Source of the DNA: Ferrithrix thermotolerans DSM 19514
GTDB taxonomy: Bacteria; Actinomycetota; Acidimicrobiia; Acidimicrobiales; Acidimicrobiaceae
Assembly (NCBI RefSeq): GCF_900128965.1
Contig: NZ_FQUL01000003.1
Coordinates: 62,001 to 126,000, forward strand
Direction: 5' to 3'
Length of the DNA: 64,000 bases
The notes under the pieces are model-generated. The model was not told the origin of the DNA, did not search any database, and worked only from the letters and a program-made list of their open reading frames with translations. The position numbers and the translations under genes are program-made. Shown here in pieces: positions 1-8,948 of this stretch. How positions within the stretch are numbered: the first letter of the stretch is position 1; each line of letters opens with the position of its first letter.

Positions 1-1
1 T

Positions 2-253
2 AAGGTTTGGATTCGCATTTTCCCTGATAAACCGATCACTAAGAAGCCAGCCGAGACCCGTATGGGGTCTGGGAAGGGAAACCCAGAGTTTTGGGTAGCG
101 GTAGTAAAACCAGGGCGAATCATGTTCGAGCTGGGCGGTGTCTCAGAGGAGCTCGCTTCCGCCGCTATGAACCGAGCTATTCAGAAGCTTCCCATAAAGG
201 CTCGTTTTGTCGTAAAGGATGAGATGAACTCTGTGTCGGAGGTTGGGGCATGA
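2..253 (+). CDS. rplP: 50S ribosomal protein L16 (C-terminal part)
   Basis: The reading frame is already open at base 2, so the true start lies upstream of the window; 83 C-terminal residues are present. L16 sits near the A-site of the large subunit and helps place tRNA. The retained [29 protein letters not shown] and [11 protein letters not shown] stretches are hallmark L16 sequences. It opens the visible part of an S10/spc-type cluster and overlaps rpmC by 4 nt, which suggests translational coupling. Confidence 0.97.
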   Translation, partial: KVWIRIFPDKPITKKPAETRMGSGKGNPEFWVAVVKPGRIMFELGGVSEELASAAMNRAIQKLPIKARFVVKDEMNSVSEVGA

Positions 254-468
254 CGAAGGCTAAGGATCTACGTGTTCTAGCTGATGTCGAGCTGGAAGAA
301 AAGCTGGAAGAGACTAAGAGAGAACTATTCACCTTACGTTTTCAATTAGCAACGGCGCAGTCAACGAATACAGCTCGTCTGTCCCACCTGAAGAAAGAGG
401 TTGCAAGACTTCTGACGTTGAAGGCAGAAAGGGATGCGAGTTCGAAAGACAAGGGAGCAGGAAGATGA
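250..468 (+). CDS. rpmC: 50S ribosomal protein L29
   Basis: This 72-residue protein has the two-helix L29 pattern: an N-terminal [23 protein letters not shown] helix is followed by a second basic helix ([17 protein letters not shown]). L29 binds 23S rRNA around the peptide exit tunnel and forms part of the docking site for the signal recognition particle and trigger factor. The gene overlaps rplP upstream and rpsQ downstream by 4 nt each, the usual bacterial order. The last ten residues are a charged tail slightly longer than in many homologues. Confidence 0.96.
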   Translation: MTKAKDLRVLADVELEEKLEETKRELFTLRFQLATAQSTNTARLSHLKKEVARLLTLKAERDASSKDKGAGR

Positions 469-737
469 CGGATAGTCGATCAGCCGATAGGGGTCGGAGA
501 AAGGTTAGAGAGGGGATCGTCGTCTCTTCCTCTATGGATAAGACCGTAGTTGTGGCTATCACGGAGAGGGTAAGACACCCTAGATATCAGCGTACGGTCC
601 AAAGAACAAAGAGACTATACGTCCATGATGGCGAGGGAACTGCTCAGGTAGGAGATACCGTCAGAGTGATGGAGACTCGTCCGCTCTCGAAACTCAAAAG
701 ATGGCGGCTTCTAGAGATTGTGGAGCGTGCACGATGA
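465..737 (+). CDS. rpsQ: 30S ribosomal protein S17
   Basis: This 90-residue OB-fold protein binds 16S rRNA early in small-subunit assembly. The diagnostic [18 protein letters not shown] strand pair, the [18 protein letters not shown] loop and [20 protein letters not shown] are visible. The N-terminal dozen residues are basic and variable. It overlaps rpmC by 4 nt and its TGA stop overlaps the ATG of rplN, so the genes are tightly coupled. Confidence 0.97.
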   Translation: MTDSRSADRGRRKVREGIVVSSSMDKTVVVAITERVRHPRYQRTVQRTKRLYVHDGEGTAQVGDTVRVMETRPLSKLKRWRLLEIVERAR

Positions 738-1102
738 TACAGCAAGAGACCCGTCTTAAGGTAGCGGATAACTCCGGGGCTAAAGAGGTACTTTGCATCA
801 AGGTGCTAGGTGGCTCGAGGCGGCGTTATGCGAGCATTGGTGATGTATTTGTGGCGACCGTAAAAGACGCAATCCCAGGAGCGGCAGTTAAAAAGGGCGA
901 TGTTGTCAAATGTGTGGTCGTGAGGGTAAAGAAAGAGAAGCGAAGAGCTGATGGCAGTTATATACGCTTTGATGAGAACGCAGCTGTTCTTATAAACGAT
1001 GCCATGCAGCCTCGTGGTACCCGTATATTTGGACCTGTAGGTCGGGAGTTGCGAGACAAGCGTTTTATGCGTATCGTCTCCCTAGCTCCGGAGGTGTTGT
1101 AA
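734..1102 (+). CDS. rplN: 50S ribosomal protein L14
   Basis: L14 is a 122-residue beta-barrel protein that binds 23S rRNA at the subunit interface. [17 protein letters not shown] is the almost invariant N-terminus of the family. That is why the ATG at 734, which overlaps the rpsQ TGA, is chosen over an in-frame codon 33 nt earlier inside rpsQ. The centre carries [14 protein letters not shown], and the C-terminus has [13 protein letters not shown] and IVSLAPEVL, matching full-length bacterial L14. Confidence 0.97.
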   Translation: MIQQETRLKVADNSGAKEVLCIKVLGGSRRRYASIGDVFVATVKDAIPGAAVKKGDVVKCVVVRVKKEKRRADGSYIRFDENAAVLINDAMQPRGTRIFGPVGRELRDKRFMRIVSLAPEVL

Positions 1103-1408
1103 ATGAAGATCAAAAAAGGCGACAAGGTCCGCATTATCGCTGGCAAGGATAGAGGTCAAGAAGGGGAGGTAGTTAGAGTGCTTCCCAAAGAGAGCCGTGT
1201 CGTAGTGGCGGGTGTAAACGTTGCGAAGCGACATACAAAGCCCACTTCAGCGACGACCCAAGGCGGCATTATTGATAAGGCTATGCCCATGCACGTATCG
1301 AATGTGGCGATGCTATGTTCCAAGTGCGGGCCCACTCGTGTTGGGTACTCTATGGACGCTGATGGTAAGAAGAGCCGAGTATGTGCGAAGTGTGGTGCTG
1401 AACTATGA
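1103..1408 (+). CDS. rplX: 50S ribosomal protein L24 with zinc-ribbon-like tail
   Basis: This 101-residue protein starts at the ATG directly after the rplN stop. The N-terminal half is the KOW domain ([19 protein letters not shown]) that initiates large-subunit assembly on 23S rRNA. The C-terminal part carries two CxxC pairs (C72, C75, C94, C97), consistent with a structural zinc ribbon. Such tails occur in some L24 proteins and are missing in others. It overlaps rplE by 4 nt. Confidence 0.96.
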   Translation: MKIKKGDKVRIIAGKDRGQEGEVVRVLPKESRVVVAGVNVAKRHTKPTSATTQGGIIDKAMPMHVSNVAMLCSKCGPTRVGYSMDADGKKSRVCAKCGAEL

Positions 1409-1983
1409 GCGAAGTAGTAAGTGTTGTGCGACCTAGGTTGAAGGAGCGCTACGAGAGCGAGATTAAGCAAGCTCTGAAGGAGTCATTGGGTCTCTCCAAT
1501 GTAATGGAGGTCCCAACTCTTGAGAAGATCTCGATTAACATTGGTGTTGGACGTGCTACTCAACAACCGTCTCTCATCGAGAATGCTGTGAGAGATCTCG
1601 AAACCATAGCCGGACAAAAGGCCGTTGTGACGAGAGCTAAGAAGTCTGTAGCCGGCTTTAAGTTGCGCGCCGGTAACGCTATTGGCGTGCGCGTGACGTT
1701 GCGCGGAGACCGGATGTGGGAGTTCTTTGACCGCTTGATAGCTGTTGTTATCCCTCGAATTCGAGACTTTAGGGGACTGAACCCCAAGTCCTTTGATGGC
1801 CATGGCAACTATACCCTGGGTGTTACAGAGCAGCTAATCTTTCCTGAGATCAATTACGACTCTGTGGACGCTACAAGAGGTATGGACATCACCATAGTTA
1901 CCACGGCAAAAAACGATGCGCAAGGGAAAGCACTGTTAGACGCATTTGGCTTTCCGTTCAAGAGAGAGGGTGTGCAGAACTAG
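1405..1983 (+). CDS. rplE: 50S ribosomal protein L5
   Basis: L5 binds 5S rRNA and contacts the P-site tRNA elbow. The 192-residue product has the conserved [18 protein letters not shown] segment, the [18 protein letters not shown] block, [18 protein letters not shown] and the C-terminal [19 protein letters not shown] motif. The N-terminus is a few residues longer than the commonest form. Its TAG stop shares one base with the GTG start of the S14 gene. Confidence 0.97.
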   Translation: MSEVVSVVRPRLKERYESEIKQALKESLGLSNVMEVPTLEKISINIGVGRATQQPSLIENAVRDLETIAGQKAVVTRAKKSVAGFKLRAGNAIGVRVTLRGDRMWEFFDRLIAVVIPRIRDFRGLNPKSFDGHGNYTLGVTEQLIFPEINYDSVDATRGMDITIVTTAKNDAQGKALLDAFGFPFKREGVQN

Positions 1984-2168
1984 TGGCAAAAAAGTCTTTA
2001 ATCGCAAAGCAGGCTAGAACCCCAAAGTTTAAGGTTAGGGCTTACACCCGTTGTAAGAGATGTGGTAGACCTCACGCTGTTTTTAGGAAGTTCGGTCTTT
2101 GCAGGATTTGTTTGCGAGAGATGGTCCACGCAGGGGAGATTCCTGGTGTCAAAAAGGCGAGTTGGTAG
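1983..2168 (+). CDS. rpsN: 30S ribosomal protein S14, zinc-binding type (type Z)
   Basis: This is the short, 61-residue S14 form with the zinc motif C24xxC27...C40xxC43, as opposed to the roughly 100-residue zinc-free paralogue that some bacteria induce on zinc starvation. [21 protein letters not shown] is split here as [11 protein letters not shown] and [14 protein letters not shown]. The start is a GTG whose first base is the last base of the rplE stop codon. No zinc-free copy is present in this window. Confidence 0.97.
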   Translation: MAKKSLIAKQARTPKFKVRAYTRCKRCGRPHAVFRKFGLCRICLREMVHAGEIPGVKKASW

Positions 2169-2177
2169 GGAGTAGTT

Positions 2178-2582
2178 ATGAGCATGAGTGATCCCATCGC
2201 AGATATGCTGACTCGAATTCGCAACGCAAGTTCAGCAAAACATGAGAAGGTGTTGATGCCAGGGTCTAAGGTCAAGGAAAATTTAGCCAAGATCTTGGAA
2301 AAAGAGGGCTTCATTGCCGGATATCGCATGTCAGACGCTGCCGATCGTCCTGGAAGTGTACTTGAAGTTACACTAAAGTACTCGCCCACCCGACAGGCTG
2401 CAATCAACGGTATTCAAAGGGTCTCAAAGCCGGGACTGAGGGTGTACAGAAGAGCGGATGCGATCCCCAGGGTTCTTGGTGGGCTTGGTGTGGCTGTGTT
2501 ATCGACCTCGAAGGGCTTGATGACCGACAGAGAGGCTCGCAAGGCTCATATGGGTGGAGAGGTTATCTGCTATGTCTGGTAA
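2178..2582 (+). CDS. rpsH: 30S ribosomal protein S8
   Basis: This 134-residue protein binds the central domain of 16S rRNA. In many bacteria it also represses its own operon at the mRNA level. The N-terminal [21 protein letters not shown] and the C-terminal [23 protein letters not shown] are diagnostic. Two in-frame ATG codons, at 2178 and 2184, could both serve. The first is preceded by GGGAG and is taken as start. Confidence 0.97.
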   Translation: MSMSDPIADMLTRIRNASSAKHEKVLMPGSKVKENLAKILEKEGFIAGYRMSDAADRPGSVLEVTLKYSPTRQAAINGIQRVSKPGLRVYRRADAIPRVLGGLGVAVLSTSKGLMTDREARKAHMGGEVICYVW

Positions 2583-2596
2583 ATTGCGAGGTAATT

Positions 2597-3139
2597 ATGT
2601 CAAGAATTGGTAAGGTTCCGGTACCTATTCCATCAGGTGTTGAGGTCTCTGTTGGTGAGGGAAACTACGTCGAAGTAAAAGGTCCCAAGGGTTCGCTATC
2701 GAGAACCCTGCCCTCCCAGGTGACCTTGAACATTGAAAATGGTGTGATCGTTGTCTCAAGGGTAGACGACTCACGGACGGCTCGAGCTATGCATGGTCTT
2801 AGCCGTACACTCATAGCGAACATGGTCAATGGGGTAACGGTTGGTTTCGTTAGGAATCTAGATATCGTTGGCGTTGGCTACCGCGCTGCAGTAAAGTCGC
2901 CAAAAGAGCTTGAGTTAGCGCTTGGATTTTCACATCCTGTGGTTGTGGAGGCGCCAGCTGGTATCGAGTTTGCTTGTCCTACTCCGACCAAGATTGCGGT
3001 GAGCGGCATAGATAAAGAGCTAGTAGGTCAGGTAGCCGCTAACATTCGCAAGATTCGCAAACCGGAGCCCTACAAGGGTAAAGGTGTTCGATATGAGAAT
3101 GAGAAAGTCCTCCGCAAAGTCGGTAAGGCCGGCAAGTAG
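2597..3139 (+). CDS. rplF: 50S ribosomal protein L6
   Basis: This 180-residue protein is the full-length double-domain L6 that binds 23S rRNA near the sarcin-ricin region. [15 protein letters not shown] starts the protein. NVNGVTVGF-like ([22 protein letters not shown]) marks the join between the two alpha/beta domains, and the C-terminus carries [19 protein letters not shown], the strongly conserved rRNA-binding end. It lies between rpsH and rplR in the standard spc order. Confidence 0.97.
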   Translation: MSRIGKVPVPIPSGVEVSVGEGNYVEVKGPKGSLSRTLPSQVTLNIENGVIVVSRVDDSRTARAMHGLSRTLIANMVNGVTVGFVRNLDIVGVGYRAAVKSPKELELALGFSHPVVVEAPAGIEFACPTPTKIAVSGIDKELVGQVAANIRKIRKPEPYKGKGVRYENEKVLRKVGKAGK

Positions 3140-3154
3140 GTATAGGAGATTTAG

Positions 3155-3520
3155 ATGTCGGATAGGTCCCATATCTCTGTAAAACGGAGACAAAAAAGAC
3201 ACTTTAGAGTTCGAAAATATATTGCGGGCACTAGTGAGAGACCCCGTCTTGCCGTTTACAGGTCCAATCAGCACATTGTTGCACAGGTAATCGACGACTC
3301 AGTCGGTAAGACGCTTGCGTATGCTTCGACTTACGACGCTTCGTTCAAGGGATCCAAAACGGGCAATATTGAAGCTGCCAAGAAGGTCGGTTCGATGATA
3401 GCTGAAAGAGCCAAGGCGGCCGGAGTTAGTGCTGTTGTGTTTGATCGAGGTGGTTTTGCTTATCATGGTAGGGTTGCCGCCGTGGCTGAGTCTGCCCGTG
3501 AAGGGGGTTTGGTGTTTTAA
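3155..3520 (+). CDS. rplR: 50S ribosomal protein L18
   Basis: L18 binds 5S rRNA together with L5. The 121-residue protein has the basic N-terminus [20 protein letters not shown] and [18 protein letters not shown]. It ends with the [19 protein letters not shown] block followed by AREGGLVF, all typical. A TAGGAG-like ribosome-binding site precedes the ATG. The TAA stop overlaps the rpsE ATG as TAATG. Confidence 0.97.
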   Translation: MSDRSHISVKRRQKRHFRVRKYIAGTSERPRLAVYRSNQHIVAQVIDDSVGKTLAYASTYDASFKGSKTGNIEAAKKVGSMIAERAKAAGVSAVVFDRGGFAYHGRVAAVAESAREGGLVF

Positions 3521-4056
3521 TGGCTGAGTCCGAGTTTGAAGAAAGAACGATAAAGGTTAATCGAGTTGCCAAGGTGGTAAAGGGTGGGCGTAGGTTCTCC
3601 TTCACCGCTCTTATGGTCGTCGGTGACGGAAACGGGCGTGTTGGTCTGGGTTATGGTAAAGCCAAAGAGGCCGGACTGGCTGTTCAAAAAGGCATCGAAG
3701 AAGCGAAAAAGGCTATGATCGAGGTACCTCTGGCTGGTGGAACCATAACGCATCCAATTTTGGGAGAAGCCGGGGCAGGCAGAGTTCTTCTAAAGCCTGC
3801 GGCACCAGGTACAGGCGTCATAGCAGGCGGTGCAGCGAGAGCAATTTTGGAGATGGCTGGGATAAAAGACATCCTTGCTAAGTCCCTTGGATCTTCTAAC
3901 GGTATTAATGTTGCGCACGCAACGATAGAGGGTCTAAAGCAACTAAAGCGCCCTGACGAGATTGCAAAGCTCAGAGGTAAGGCGCCTGACGAGGTTACTC
4001 CAAGTGGCATCTTGCGTGCCTATGAAGCTTCTGAAAAGGCGAGAAGAGAGGCGTAG
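3520..4056 (+). CDS. rpsE: 30S ribosomal protein S5
   Basis: S5 supports decoding accuracy at the small-subunit neck. This 178-residue protein has the N-terminal double-stranded RNA-binding domain ([20 protein letters not shown] and [14 protein letters not shown]). The C-terminal domain carries [21 protein letters not shown] and [15 protein letters not shown]. The start codon is coupled to rplR through TAATG. Codon use and spacing match the neighbours. Confidence 0.97.
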   Translation: MAESEFEERTIKVNRVAKVVKGGRRFSFTALMVVGDGNGRVGLGYGKAKEAGLAVQKGIEEAKKAMIEVPLAGGTITHPILGEAGAGRVLLKPAAPGTGVIAGGAARAILEMAGIKDILAKSLGSSNGINVAHATIEGLKQLKRPDEIAKLRGKAPDEVTPSGILRAYEASEKARREA

Positions 4057-4058
4057 CT

Positions 4059-4244
4059 ATGGTGAAGAGTTTGAAAGTTACTCAAGTGCGTTCATCCATT
4101 GGAACCAAGCCGAAGCACAGAGGAACGCTTAGAGCTCTTGGTTTACACGGCATTGGTACCTCCAACGAACTGGTGGATCGACCTGAGATAAGAGGGATGA
4201 TTAGGCGGGTACCTCACCTAATCGAAGTGGAAGAGGTGGGTTAG
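4059..4244 (+). CDS. rpmD: 50S ribosomal protein L30
   Basis: This small 61-residue L30 has the typical LKVTQVRSSIGTKPKHRGTL segment and ends with MIRRVPHLIEVEEV. It starts 2 nt after the rpsE stop. L30 is a peripheral large-subunit protein. It is absent from some bacterial lineages, but its place between rpsE and rplO here is standard. Confidence 0.96.
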   Translation: MVKSLKVTQVRSSIGTKPKHRGTLRALGLHGIGTSNELVDRPEIRGMIRRVPHLIEVEEVG

Positions 4245-4245
4245 G

Positions 4246-4746
4246 TTGTTAAATACACACGATTTGAAACCCGCTAAGGGTTCACACAAAGACCGTAAGC
4301 GGGTTGGACGCGGTACTGGAGGCAAAGGTGGCAAGACTGCTGGCCGCGGTACCAAGGGTCAAGGTGCAAGAGATACCATTCCTTTGGGATTTGAAGGCGG
4401 TCAGCTGCCTCTAACTCAACGCCTCCCCAAGTTGAAAGGGTTTCATAATCCTTTCCGAGTGTCCTACAGTGTAGTGAATCTACAAACGCTAGAAGAGCTC
4501 GCTGTACAAGGTGTCGTGGTAGTGGATCCTGAGATCCTGTATCGTCGTGGCGTAGTGCGTAAGGGAACCTTAGTGAAGGTGTTGGCTGAAGGTACACTCT
4601 CTAAGGCGATCACGGTCTCTGCCCACGGGTTCTCGAAGAAGGCTGCGGAACAGATTCGTGCTCTTGGTGGTTCTCCAGTTATCCTTGAGAAGCCAAACGG
4701 TGGAAGGCGGGTTCCAGCGCAAGGTAATGCTTTGATGAACCGTTAA
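4246..4746 (+). CDS. rplO: 50S ribosomal protein L15
   Basis: L15 is a late-assembly 23S rRNA-binding protein. The 166-residue product shows the glycine-rich basic N-terminus (GSHKDRKRVGRGTGGKGGKT) with HDLKPAKGS before it, then GFEGGQLPLTQRLPKLKGF and a C-terminal HGFSKKAAEQI motif. It starts with TTG one base after the rpmD stop. The C-terminus carries about 15 residues more than the shortest homologues. Confidence 0.96.
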   Translation: MLNTHDLKPAKGSHKDRKRVGRGTGGKGGKTAGRGTKGQGARDTIPLGFEGGQLPLTQRLPKLKGFHNPFRVSYSVVNLQTLEELAVQGVVVVDPEILYRRGVVRKGTLVKVLAEGTLSKAITVSAHGFSKKAAEQIRALGGSPVILEKPNGGRRVPAQGNALMNR

Positions 4747-4780
4747 CCTCTTGAAACCTGTCGGGTTGAGGTTGTTTTAT
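4745..4780 (+). terminator. Small hairpin between rplO and secY
   Basis: The arms AACCTC and GAGGTT, with inner AACC and GGTT separated by TGTCG, can fold into a bulged hairpin followed by GTTTTAT. It starts inside the rplO stop region and lies about 70 nt before secY. It could be a weak terminator, an attenuator or an RNA-processing site that lowers read-through into secY. The stem is short, so this is a modest call. Confidence 0.4.
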
Positions 4781-4846
4781 AAAGTTGTGTTAGATTCATG
4801 GTATGGGTCACTCGATAAGGCGTATAACTGTTGAGGAGTTCGGGCT

Positions 4847-6142
4847 GTGCTTTCAAGCCTAAAAAATGTGTTCAGGGTTCCTGACCTAAGAAATAAGTTA
4901 CTGTTTACCCTATTAATTATCGCCTTATACCAGTTGGGCGCCAACATACCAGTTCCTGGCATTGACTTTCATCAGATTCAGACGCTTGAGTCCCAGGTCA
5001 ACGGAGGCGTCTTTGGTTTTCTAAATCTATTCTCGGGTGGCGCGATAGCCAGGGCCGCTCTTTTTGGCCTCGGAGTCATGCCCTATATTACATCGTCGAT
5101 CATTATCCAGCTCCTTACGACGGTGATTCCGAAGCTGGAAGAGTGGCGTGACCAAGGTGCGGTTGGTGAAAAGAAGATAACGCAGACTACAAGGTATCTG
5201 ACTATAGCGCTGGCGCTCATGCAGGCAACTGGACTTGCGTTCATATTCCATGATGGCGGCACTGGTCTTTTGAGCAGTAATGGCCGGCCAGTCGATTTGA
5301 TTCCCCACTTCACCGTCCCAAGGGTCTTGTTCATAGTGCTGACCCTTACTGCCGGTACTGCTTTAGTTATGTGGATGGGTGAGCTCGTCACGCAAAGAGG
5401 GATTGGTCAGGGCATGTCGATTTTGATCTTTGCCAACGTGGTTGCCAGCCTTCCCTCTGCAGGTAGGATTATCCTTGCCGACGCTGGGGTATTCAAGTTC
5501 GTAGTAGTTTTTGTGGTTGCAGTTGCGATTCTCGTAGCGATTGTCTTTGTCGAGCAGGGACAGAGGCGAATTCCAGTGGTCTTTGCACGTCGGGTTGTGG
5601 GAAGAAAAATGTACGAAGGCGGTAACAGCTATATTCCCCTCAAGGTGAATCAGGCCGGTGTTATACCGATAATTTTTGCGTCTTCGATCCTGTATTTCCC
5701 GGTACTTTTGGCGAGTATCATACCGTGGGCACCTTTTCGATCTTTCGTAAATAATCATCTCGTCTCTTCCACGAGTCTCTTTTACATTTCTATCTACGGC
5801 GTACTGATTGTCATGTTTACGTTCTTCTACGTGCAGGTGTCTTTTGACCCTCATCAGCAGTCAGAGATTATTAGGAAACAGGGTGGTTACATTCAAGGGG
5901 TTAGACCTGGTCCGAATACTGAGCGTTATCTCGGACAGATTCTCAATCGCATCACCTTTCCAGGGGCCTTGTTCTTGGCAGCAGTGGCTTTGATACCAGC
6001 AATATTGCTTGCGCTCTGGCATGTCAACAACGTACCCTTTGCTGGAACGACCCTTCTGATCGCTGTAGGAGTTGGTCTAGAGACCCTGAAGCAGATCGAC
6101 TCCCAGCTGACGATGCGAAACTACGACGGTTTTCTGCGCTAA
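4847..6142 (+). CDS. secY: Protein translocase subunit SecY
   Basis: SecY forms the channel of the Sec translocase in the cytoplasmic membrane. The 431-residue protein has about ten hydrophobic segments. Family signatures are present: GANIPVPGID after helix 1, LFSGGAIARAALFGLGVMPYI at the plug/helix 2 region, TQRGIGQGMSILIF, the cytoplasmic loop with YIPLKVNQAGVIPIIFASSI, and GVRPGPNTERYL. The start is GTG with GAGGAG 9 nt upstream. It is followed by adk and map, the common spc-operon tail. Confidence 0.97.
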   Translation: MLSSLKNVFRVPDLRNKLLFTLLIIALYQLGANIPVPGIDFHQIQTLESQVNGGVFGFLNLFSGGAIARAALFGLGVMPYITSSIIIQLLTTVIPKLEEWRDQGAVGEKKITQTTRYLTIALALMQATGLAFIFHDGGTGLLSSNGRPVDLIPHFTVPRVLFIVLTLTAGTALVMWMGELVTQRGIGQGMSILIFANVVASLPSAGRIILADAGVFKFVVVFVVAVAILVAIVFVEQGQRRIPVVFARRVVGRKMYEGGNSYIPLKVNQAGVIPIIFASSILYFPVLLASIIPWAPFRSFVNNHLVSSTSLFYISIYGVLIVMFTFFYVQVSFDPHQQSEIIRKQGGYIQGVRPGPNTERYLGQILNRITFPGALFLAAVALIPAILLALWHVNNVPFAGTTLLIAVGVGLETLKQIDSQLTMRNYDGFLR

Positions 6143-6159
6143 GTCGAGGTTGCAAAGCT

Positions 6160-6834
6160 ATGGCCACTCCCACGCGCATCGTAATGCTTGGTAAGCAAGG
6201 TGCGGGTAAAGGTACCCAGTCCACCCGCCTATCTCACCATTATGTGATTCCGCATATCTCAACAGGAGATATGCTTCGATCTGCCGCCAAGGGAACATCC
6301 GAGTTTGGCACCTTGGCCAAGAGTTACATGGAAAAGGGAGAGCTTGTTCCGGACGAGGTGATAACCGGGGTGGTCAAGGAGAGGCTAGAAGAGCCTGATG
6401 CACGACTAAGAGGGTTCTTACTTGACGGTTACCCAAGAACGCTGGGCCAGGCCCAGGACCTCGAAAAGATCCTTTATCCCTTTGACTTAGATATCGTTGT
6501 GGATCTCGATGTGCCGACCGATCTGGTTCTGAAACGCCTAGCTTCTCGTCGGGTCTGCTCGGTGTGTGGAGCAAACTACTCGTTGACCGATCGACCAAAA
6601 CACGACTGGACTTGCGACAGTTGTGGTGGTGAGGTAATTCAAAGGGAAGATGATACAGAGGCAGCCATTCAAAGGCGCTTAGATCTCTATGAGACTCAGA
6701 CTGCACCGTTGATTCGTTACTACCAGGACAGAGATAGGCTGGTTGTAGTAAACGGCGTTGGTGATCCTGATGAGGTAATGGCAAGGCTGATCTCCGTCAT
6801 AAACAGAATGAGGGGAAACCCCATTGACCTTTAG
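6160..6834 (+). CDS. adk: Adenylate kinase, long zinc-lid form
   Basis: This enzyme interconverts ATP plus AMP and two ADP. The P-loop GKQGAGKGT (K17), the AMP-site GYPRT (residues 90-94) and the lid are visible. The lid has four cysteines (C133, C136, C152, C155), a structural zinc site found in Gram-positive-type adenylate kinases. The length of 224 residues fits the long-lid class. The gene lies 17 nt behind secY and just before map. Confidence 0.97.
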   Translation: MATPTRIVMLGKQGAGKGTQSTRLSHHYVIPHISTGDMLRSAAKGTSEFGTLAKSYMEKGELVPDEVITGVVKERLEEPDARLRGFLLDGYPRTLGQAQDLEKILYPFDLDIVVDLDVPTDLVLKRLASRRVCSVCGANYSLTDRPKHDWTCDSCGGEVIQREDDTEAAIQRRLDLYETQTAPLIRYYQDRDRLVVVNGVGDPDEVMARLISVINRMRGNPIDL

Positions 6835-6858
6835 TTGTAGTGTCGACAGGCGTAGATA

Positions 6859-7599
6859 ATGATTAGAACAAAAGAAGAGCTCGCCAAGATGCGAAAAGCA
6901 GGGCGAGTGGTAGCAGAGATACATGAAAAGACAAGGGAGGCGATCCGTCCAGGGGTAACGACCCTCGAGATCGATAAGGTGGCCAGGGAGGTGCTCGAAA
7001 AAAGGGGAGCTCGTTCTAACTTTTTGAACTATCACGGTTTCCCTGCTGTAATCTGTACATCCCCGAACTCCATGATCGTACACGGAATTCCTGGAAAATA
7101 TAGGTTACAGGAAGGGGACATCATATCCATCGATGCAGGCGCTATCGTGGAGGGGTACCATGGCGATGCTGCTTATACCGCCGCCGTTGGAAAGGTGTCT
7201 AAGCTGGCGGAGCAACTCATCGAGGTCACAGAACGATCGCTTTATGCAGGGATAGATGTGATGTGGCCTGGTAGGCACCTTCATGAAGTCGGAAGAGCGG
7301 TTCAAGAGGTCTGTGAAAAGGCAGGGTTCTCGGTGGTCCGGGAGTACGTTGGTCATGGAATTGGAACGGCGATGCATGAACCGCCTAACGTGCCGAACTA
7401 TTGGCCTGGATCTCCAGGACCAAAGATGCGAGCAGGAAACGTGTTCGCAGTTGAGCCGATGGTCAATGTAGGTGGGCCGGAGACCGTACAGCTCTCTGAC
7501 GGTTGGAGCGTTGTAACGAAGGATGGGTCCCTTTCAGCGCACTTCGAACACACTATTGCGGTGACAGAGGAGGGACCAGAAATCTTCACCGCTCCCTAG
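6859..7599 (+). CDS. map: Methionine aminopeptidase, type I
   Basis: This enzyme removes the initiator methionine from nascent proteins. The 246-residue sequence is the catalytic pita-bread domain only, without an N-terminal zinc-finger extension. Metal ligands are visible in SIDAGAIVEGYHGDAA (two Asp), YVGHGIG (His), FAVEPM (Glu) and FEHTIAV (Glu). It follows adk in the spc-operon tail, a very common arrangement. Confidence 0.97.
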   Translation: MIRTKEELAKMRKAGRVVAEIHEKTREAIRPGVTTLEIDKVAREVLEKRGARSNFLNYHGFPAVICTSPNSMIVHGIPGKYRLQEGDIISIDAGAIVEGYHGDAAYTAAVGKVSKLAEQLIEVTERSLYAGIDVMWPGRHLHEVGRAVQEVCEKAGFSVVREYVGHGIGTAMHEPPNVPNYWPGSPGPKMRAGNVFAVEPMVNVGGPETVQLSDGWSVVTKDGSLSAHFEHTIAVTEEGPEIFTAP

Positions 7600-7614
7600 G
7601 AATTATAGGGTATC

Positions 7615-7645
7615 TTGGTGGTTGGTGAAGTTTAGCTATTATAAT
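7615..7645 (+). promoter_or_regulatory. Putative sigma-A type promoter before infA
   Basis: A perfect TATAAT lies at 7640-7645. TTGGTG at 7615-7620 is a possible -35 element, with a 19-nt spacer that is longer than ideal. It lies in the 120-nt gap between map and infA and would drive infA-rpmJ-rpsM-rpsK-rpsD-rpoA-rplQ, leaving a leader of roughly 65 nt. The call rests on the -10 match and position only. Confidence 0.45.
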
Positions 7646-7719
7646 GACCTTTCGGGTGATTTTTGCCAGGTGGTGTTCTAAACCGCTGAGGTAGTAAACA
7701 TTTATTTAGGAGGAGTAAG

Positions 7720-7944
7720 CTGTCGCAACCAAAAGAGGACGTGATTGTGGTGGAGGGCAAAGTTATTGAGCCTCTTCCCAACGCAATGTTTCGTGTCGAG
7801 TTGGAGAACGGGCATAAGGTGTTAGCCCACAGTTCTGGAAAGATGCGAATGCATCGCATAAGGATACTGCCAGGAGATCGCGTCCAGGTTGAGTTTACTC
7901 CTTACGACCTTACGAGAGGGCGCATTACTTACCGATATAAGTAA
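7720..7944 (+). CDS. infA: Translation initiation factor IF-1, probable CTG start
   Basis: IF-1 occupies the ribosomal A-site during initiation. The S1/OB-fold sequence [21 protein letters not shown] and [14 protein letters not shown] are unmistakable. No ATG, GTG or TTG gives a normal length: the first conventional start (GTG 7741) would remove the N-terminal strand. A CTG at 7720 lies 6 nt after a perfect AGGAGG (7708-7713). It yields a 74-residue protein beginning [15 protein letters not shown], which aligns with the usual AKED-type N-terminus. CTG is therefore taken as start; the codon assignment is an inference, the gene identity is not. Confidence 0.93.
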   Translation: MSQPKEDVIVVEGKVIEPLPNAMFRVELENGHKVLAHSSGKMRMHRIRILPGDRVQVEFTPYDLTRGRITYRYK

Positions 7945-8003
7945 GTACCTCTCCTAAACGGTGAGAAAAGTAGGGTTAGTTAGAGACTAGGTGAGTGCGC
8001 GAA

Positions 8004-8117
8004 ATGAAGGTTAGACCAAGCGTAAAGACTATTTGCGAGAAGTGCAAGGTCATTAAGAGAGAGAGAACAGTTCTTGTAATTTGCGAGAACCCAAGACATA
8101 AGCAGCGGCAAGGATAA
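8004..8117 (+). CDS. rpmJ: 50S ribosomal protein L36, zinc-binding form
   Basis: This 37-residue protein begins [16 protein letters not shown] and ends NPRHKQRQG. It carries the zinc ligands C11, C14, C27 and H32 of the C+ type of L36. It lies between infA and rpsM, its standard place, and the TAA is 7 nt before rpsM. The frame is short but the match to the family is end to end. Confidence 0.95.
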   Translation: MKVRPSVKTICEKCKVIKRERTVLVICENPRHKQRQG

Positions 8118-8123
8118 CGTTTT

Positions 8124-8504
8124 ATGGCACGTATAGCAGGTGTTGATATCCCTAGGGACAAGAGGCTTGAGATTTCCCTCACCTACATATATGGAATAGG
8201 ATTAGCTACGTCGCAAAAGATCTGCCGAGAAACGCAAGTAGATCCTAACACTAGAGTTAAGGATCTTACCGATGAGGAAGTGAGCAGGCTTCGTAGCTAT
8301 ATTGATCAAAACCTGCAGGTCGAAGGTGACTTGAGACGTGAAGTTGATCAAGATATCAAACGCAAGATCCAAATTGGTTGCTACCAAGGGCTTCGTCATC
8401 GAAGGGGTCTTCCCGTTCACGGTCAGCGCACTCACACTAACGCAAGAACGAGAAAAGGTCCCAAGAAGACGGTTGCCGGTAAGAAGAAGGCAACACGCAA
8501 GTAG
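8124..8504 (+). CDS. rpsM: 30S ribosomal protein S13
   Basis: S13 sits on the head of the small subunit and contacts tRNA and L5. The 126-residue protein shows [33 protein letters not shown], the helical middle and the basic [20 protein letters not shown] segment followed by a lysine-rich tail. It starts 7 nt after rpmJ and belongs to the alpha-operon-like group with rpsK, rpsD, rpoA and rplQ. Confidence 0.97.
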   Translation: MARIAGVDIPRDKRLEISLTYIYGIGLATSQKICRETQVDPNTRVKDLTDEEVSRLRSYIDQNLQVEGDLRREVDQDIKRKIQIGCYQGLRHRRGLPVHGQRTHTNARTRKGPKKTVAGKKKATRK

Positions 8505-8542
8505 CCGACAAGGTTGATTATATGATAGGAGGGTTCTAGCTG

Positions 8543-8941
8543 ATGGCTAAGCCAAGGGCCGGGGGACGACGTCCTCGCAGGCGCGAAAGAAAGAATGTAG
8601 CGTACGGAGTGGCTCATATTCACTCGTCGTTTAACAACACGATCGTGACGATCACAGATCAGCAGGGAAATGTTTTGGCCTGGGCATCCGCTGGAAACGT
8701 AGGTTTCAAGGGTTCTAGAAAATCAACCCCCTTCGCAGCGCAGGTGGCTGCTGAAACTTGTGCTAAGAGGGCTCAGGAGCATGGAGTACGCCAGGTCGAG
8801 GTTTTAGTTAAGGGACCAGGTTCTGGGAGAGAGACGGCTCATCGCGCGATTGCGAACGCCGGTATCGAGATCGTGTCGGTAAGAGACGTCACTCCTATTC
8901 CTCACAACGGCTGCAGGCCTAAGAAACGCAGAAGGGTGTAA
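8543..8941 (+). CDS. rpsK: 30S ribosomal protein S11
   Basis: This 132-residue protein of the platform interacts with mRNA near the E-site. The conserved [50 protein letters not shown] and the C-terminal [18 protein letters not shown] blocks are all present. A GGAGGG-like ribosome-binding site lies upstream of the ATG in the 38-nt gap after rpsM. Confidence 0.97.
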   Translation: MAKPRAGGRRPRRRERKNVAYGVAHIHSSFNNTIVTITDQQGNVLAWASAGNVGFKGSRKSTPFAAQVAAETCAKRAQEHGVRQVEVLVKGPGSGRETAHRAIANAGIEIVSVRDVTPIPHNGCRPKKRRRV

Positions 8942-8948
8942 GTTCGAA

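Noticed and set aside
5363-5854. 163-codon open frame on the minus strand
   Set aside because: It is opposite secY, is full of charged repeats and has no family match; secY is certain.
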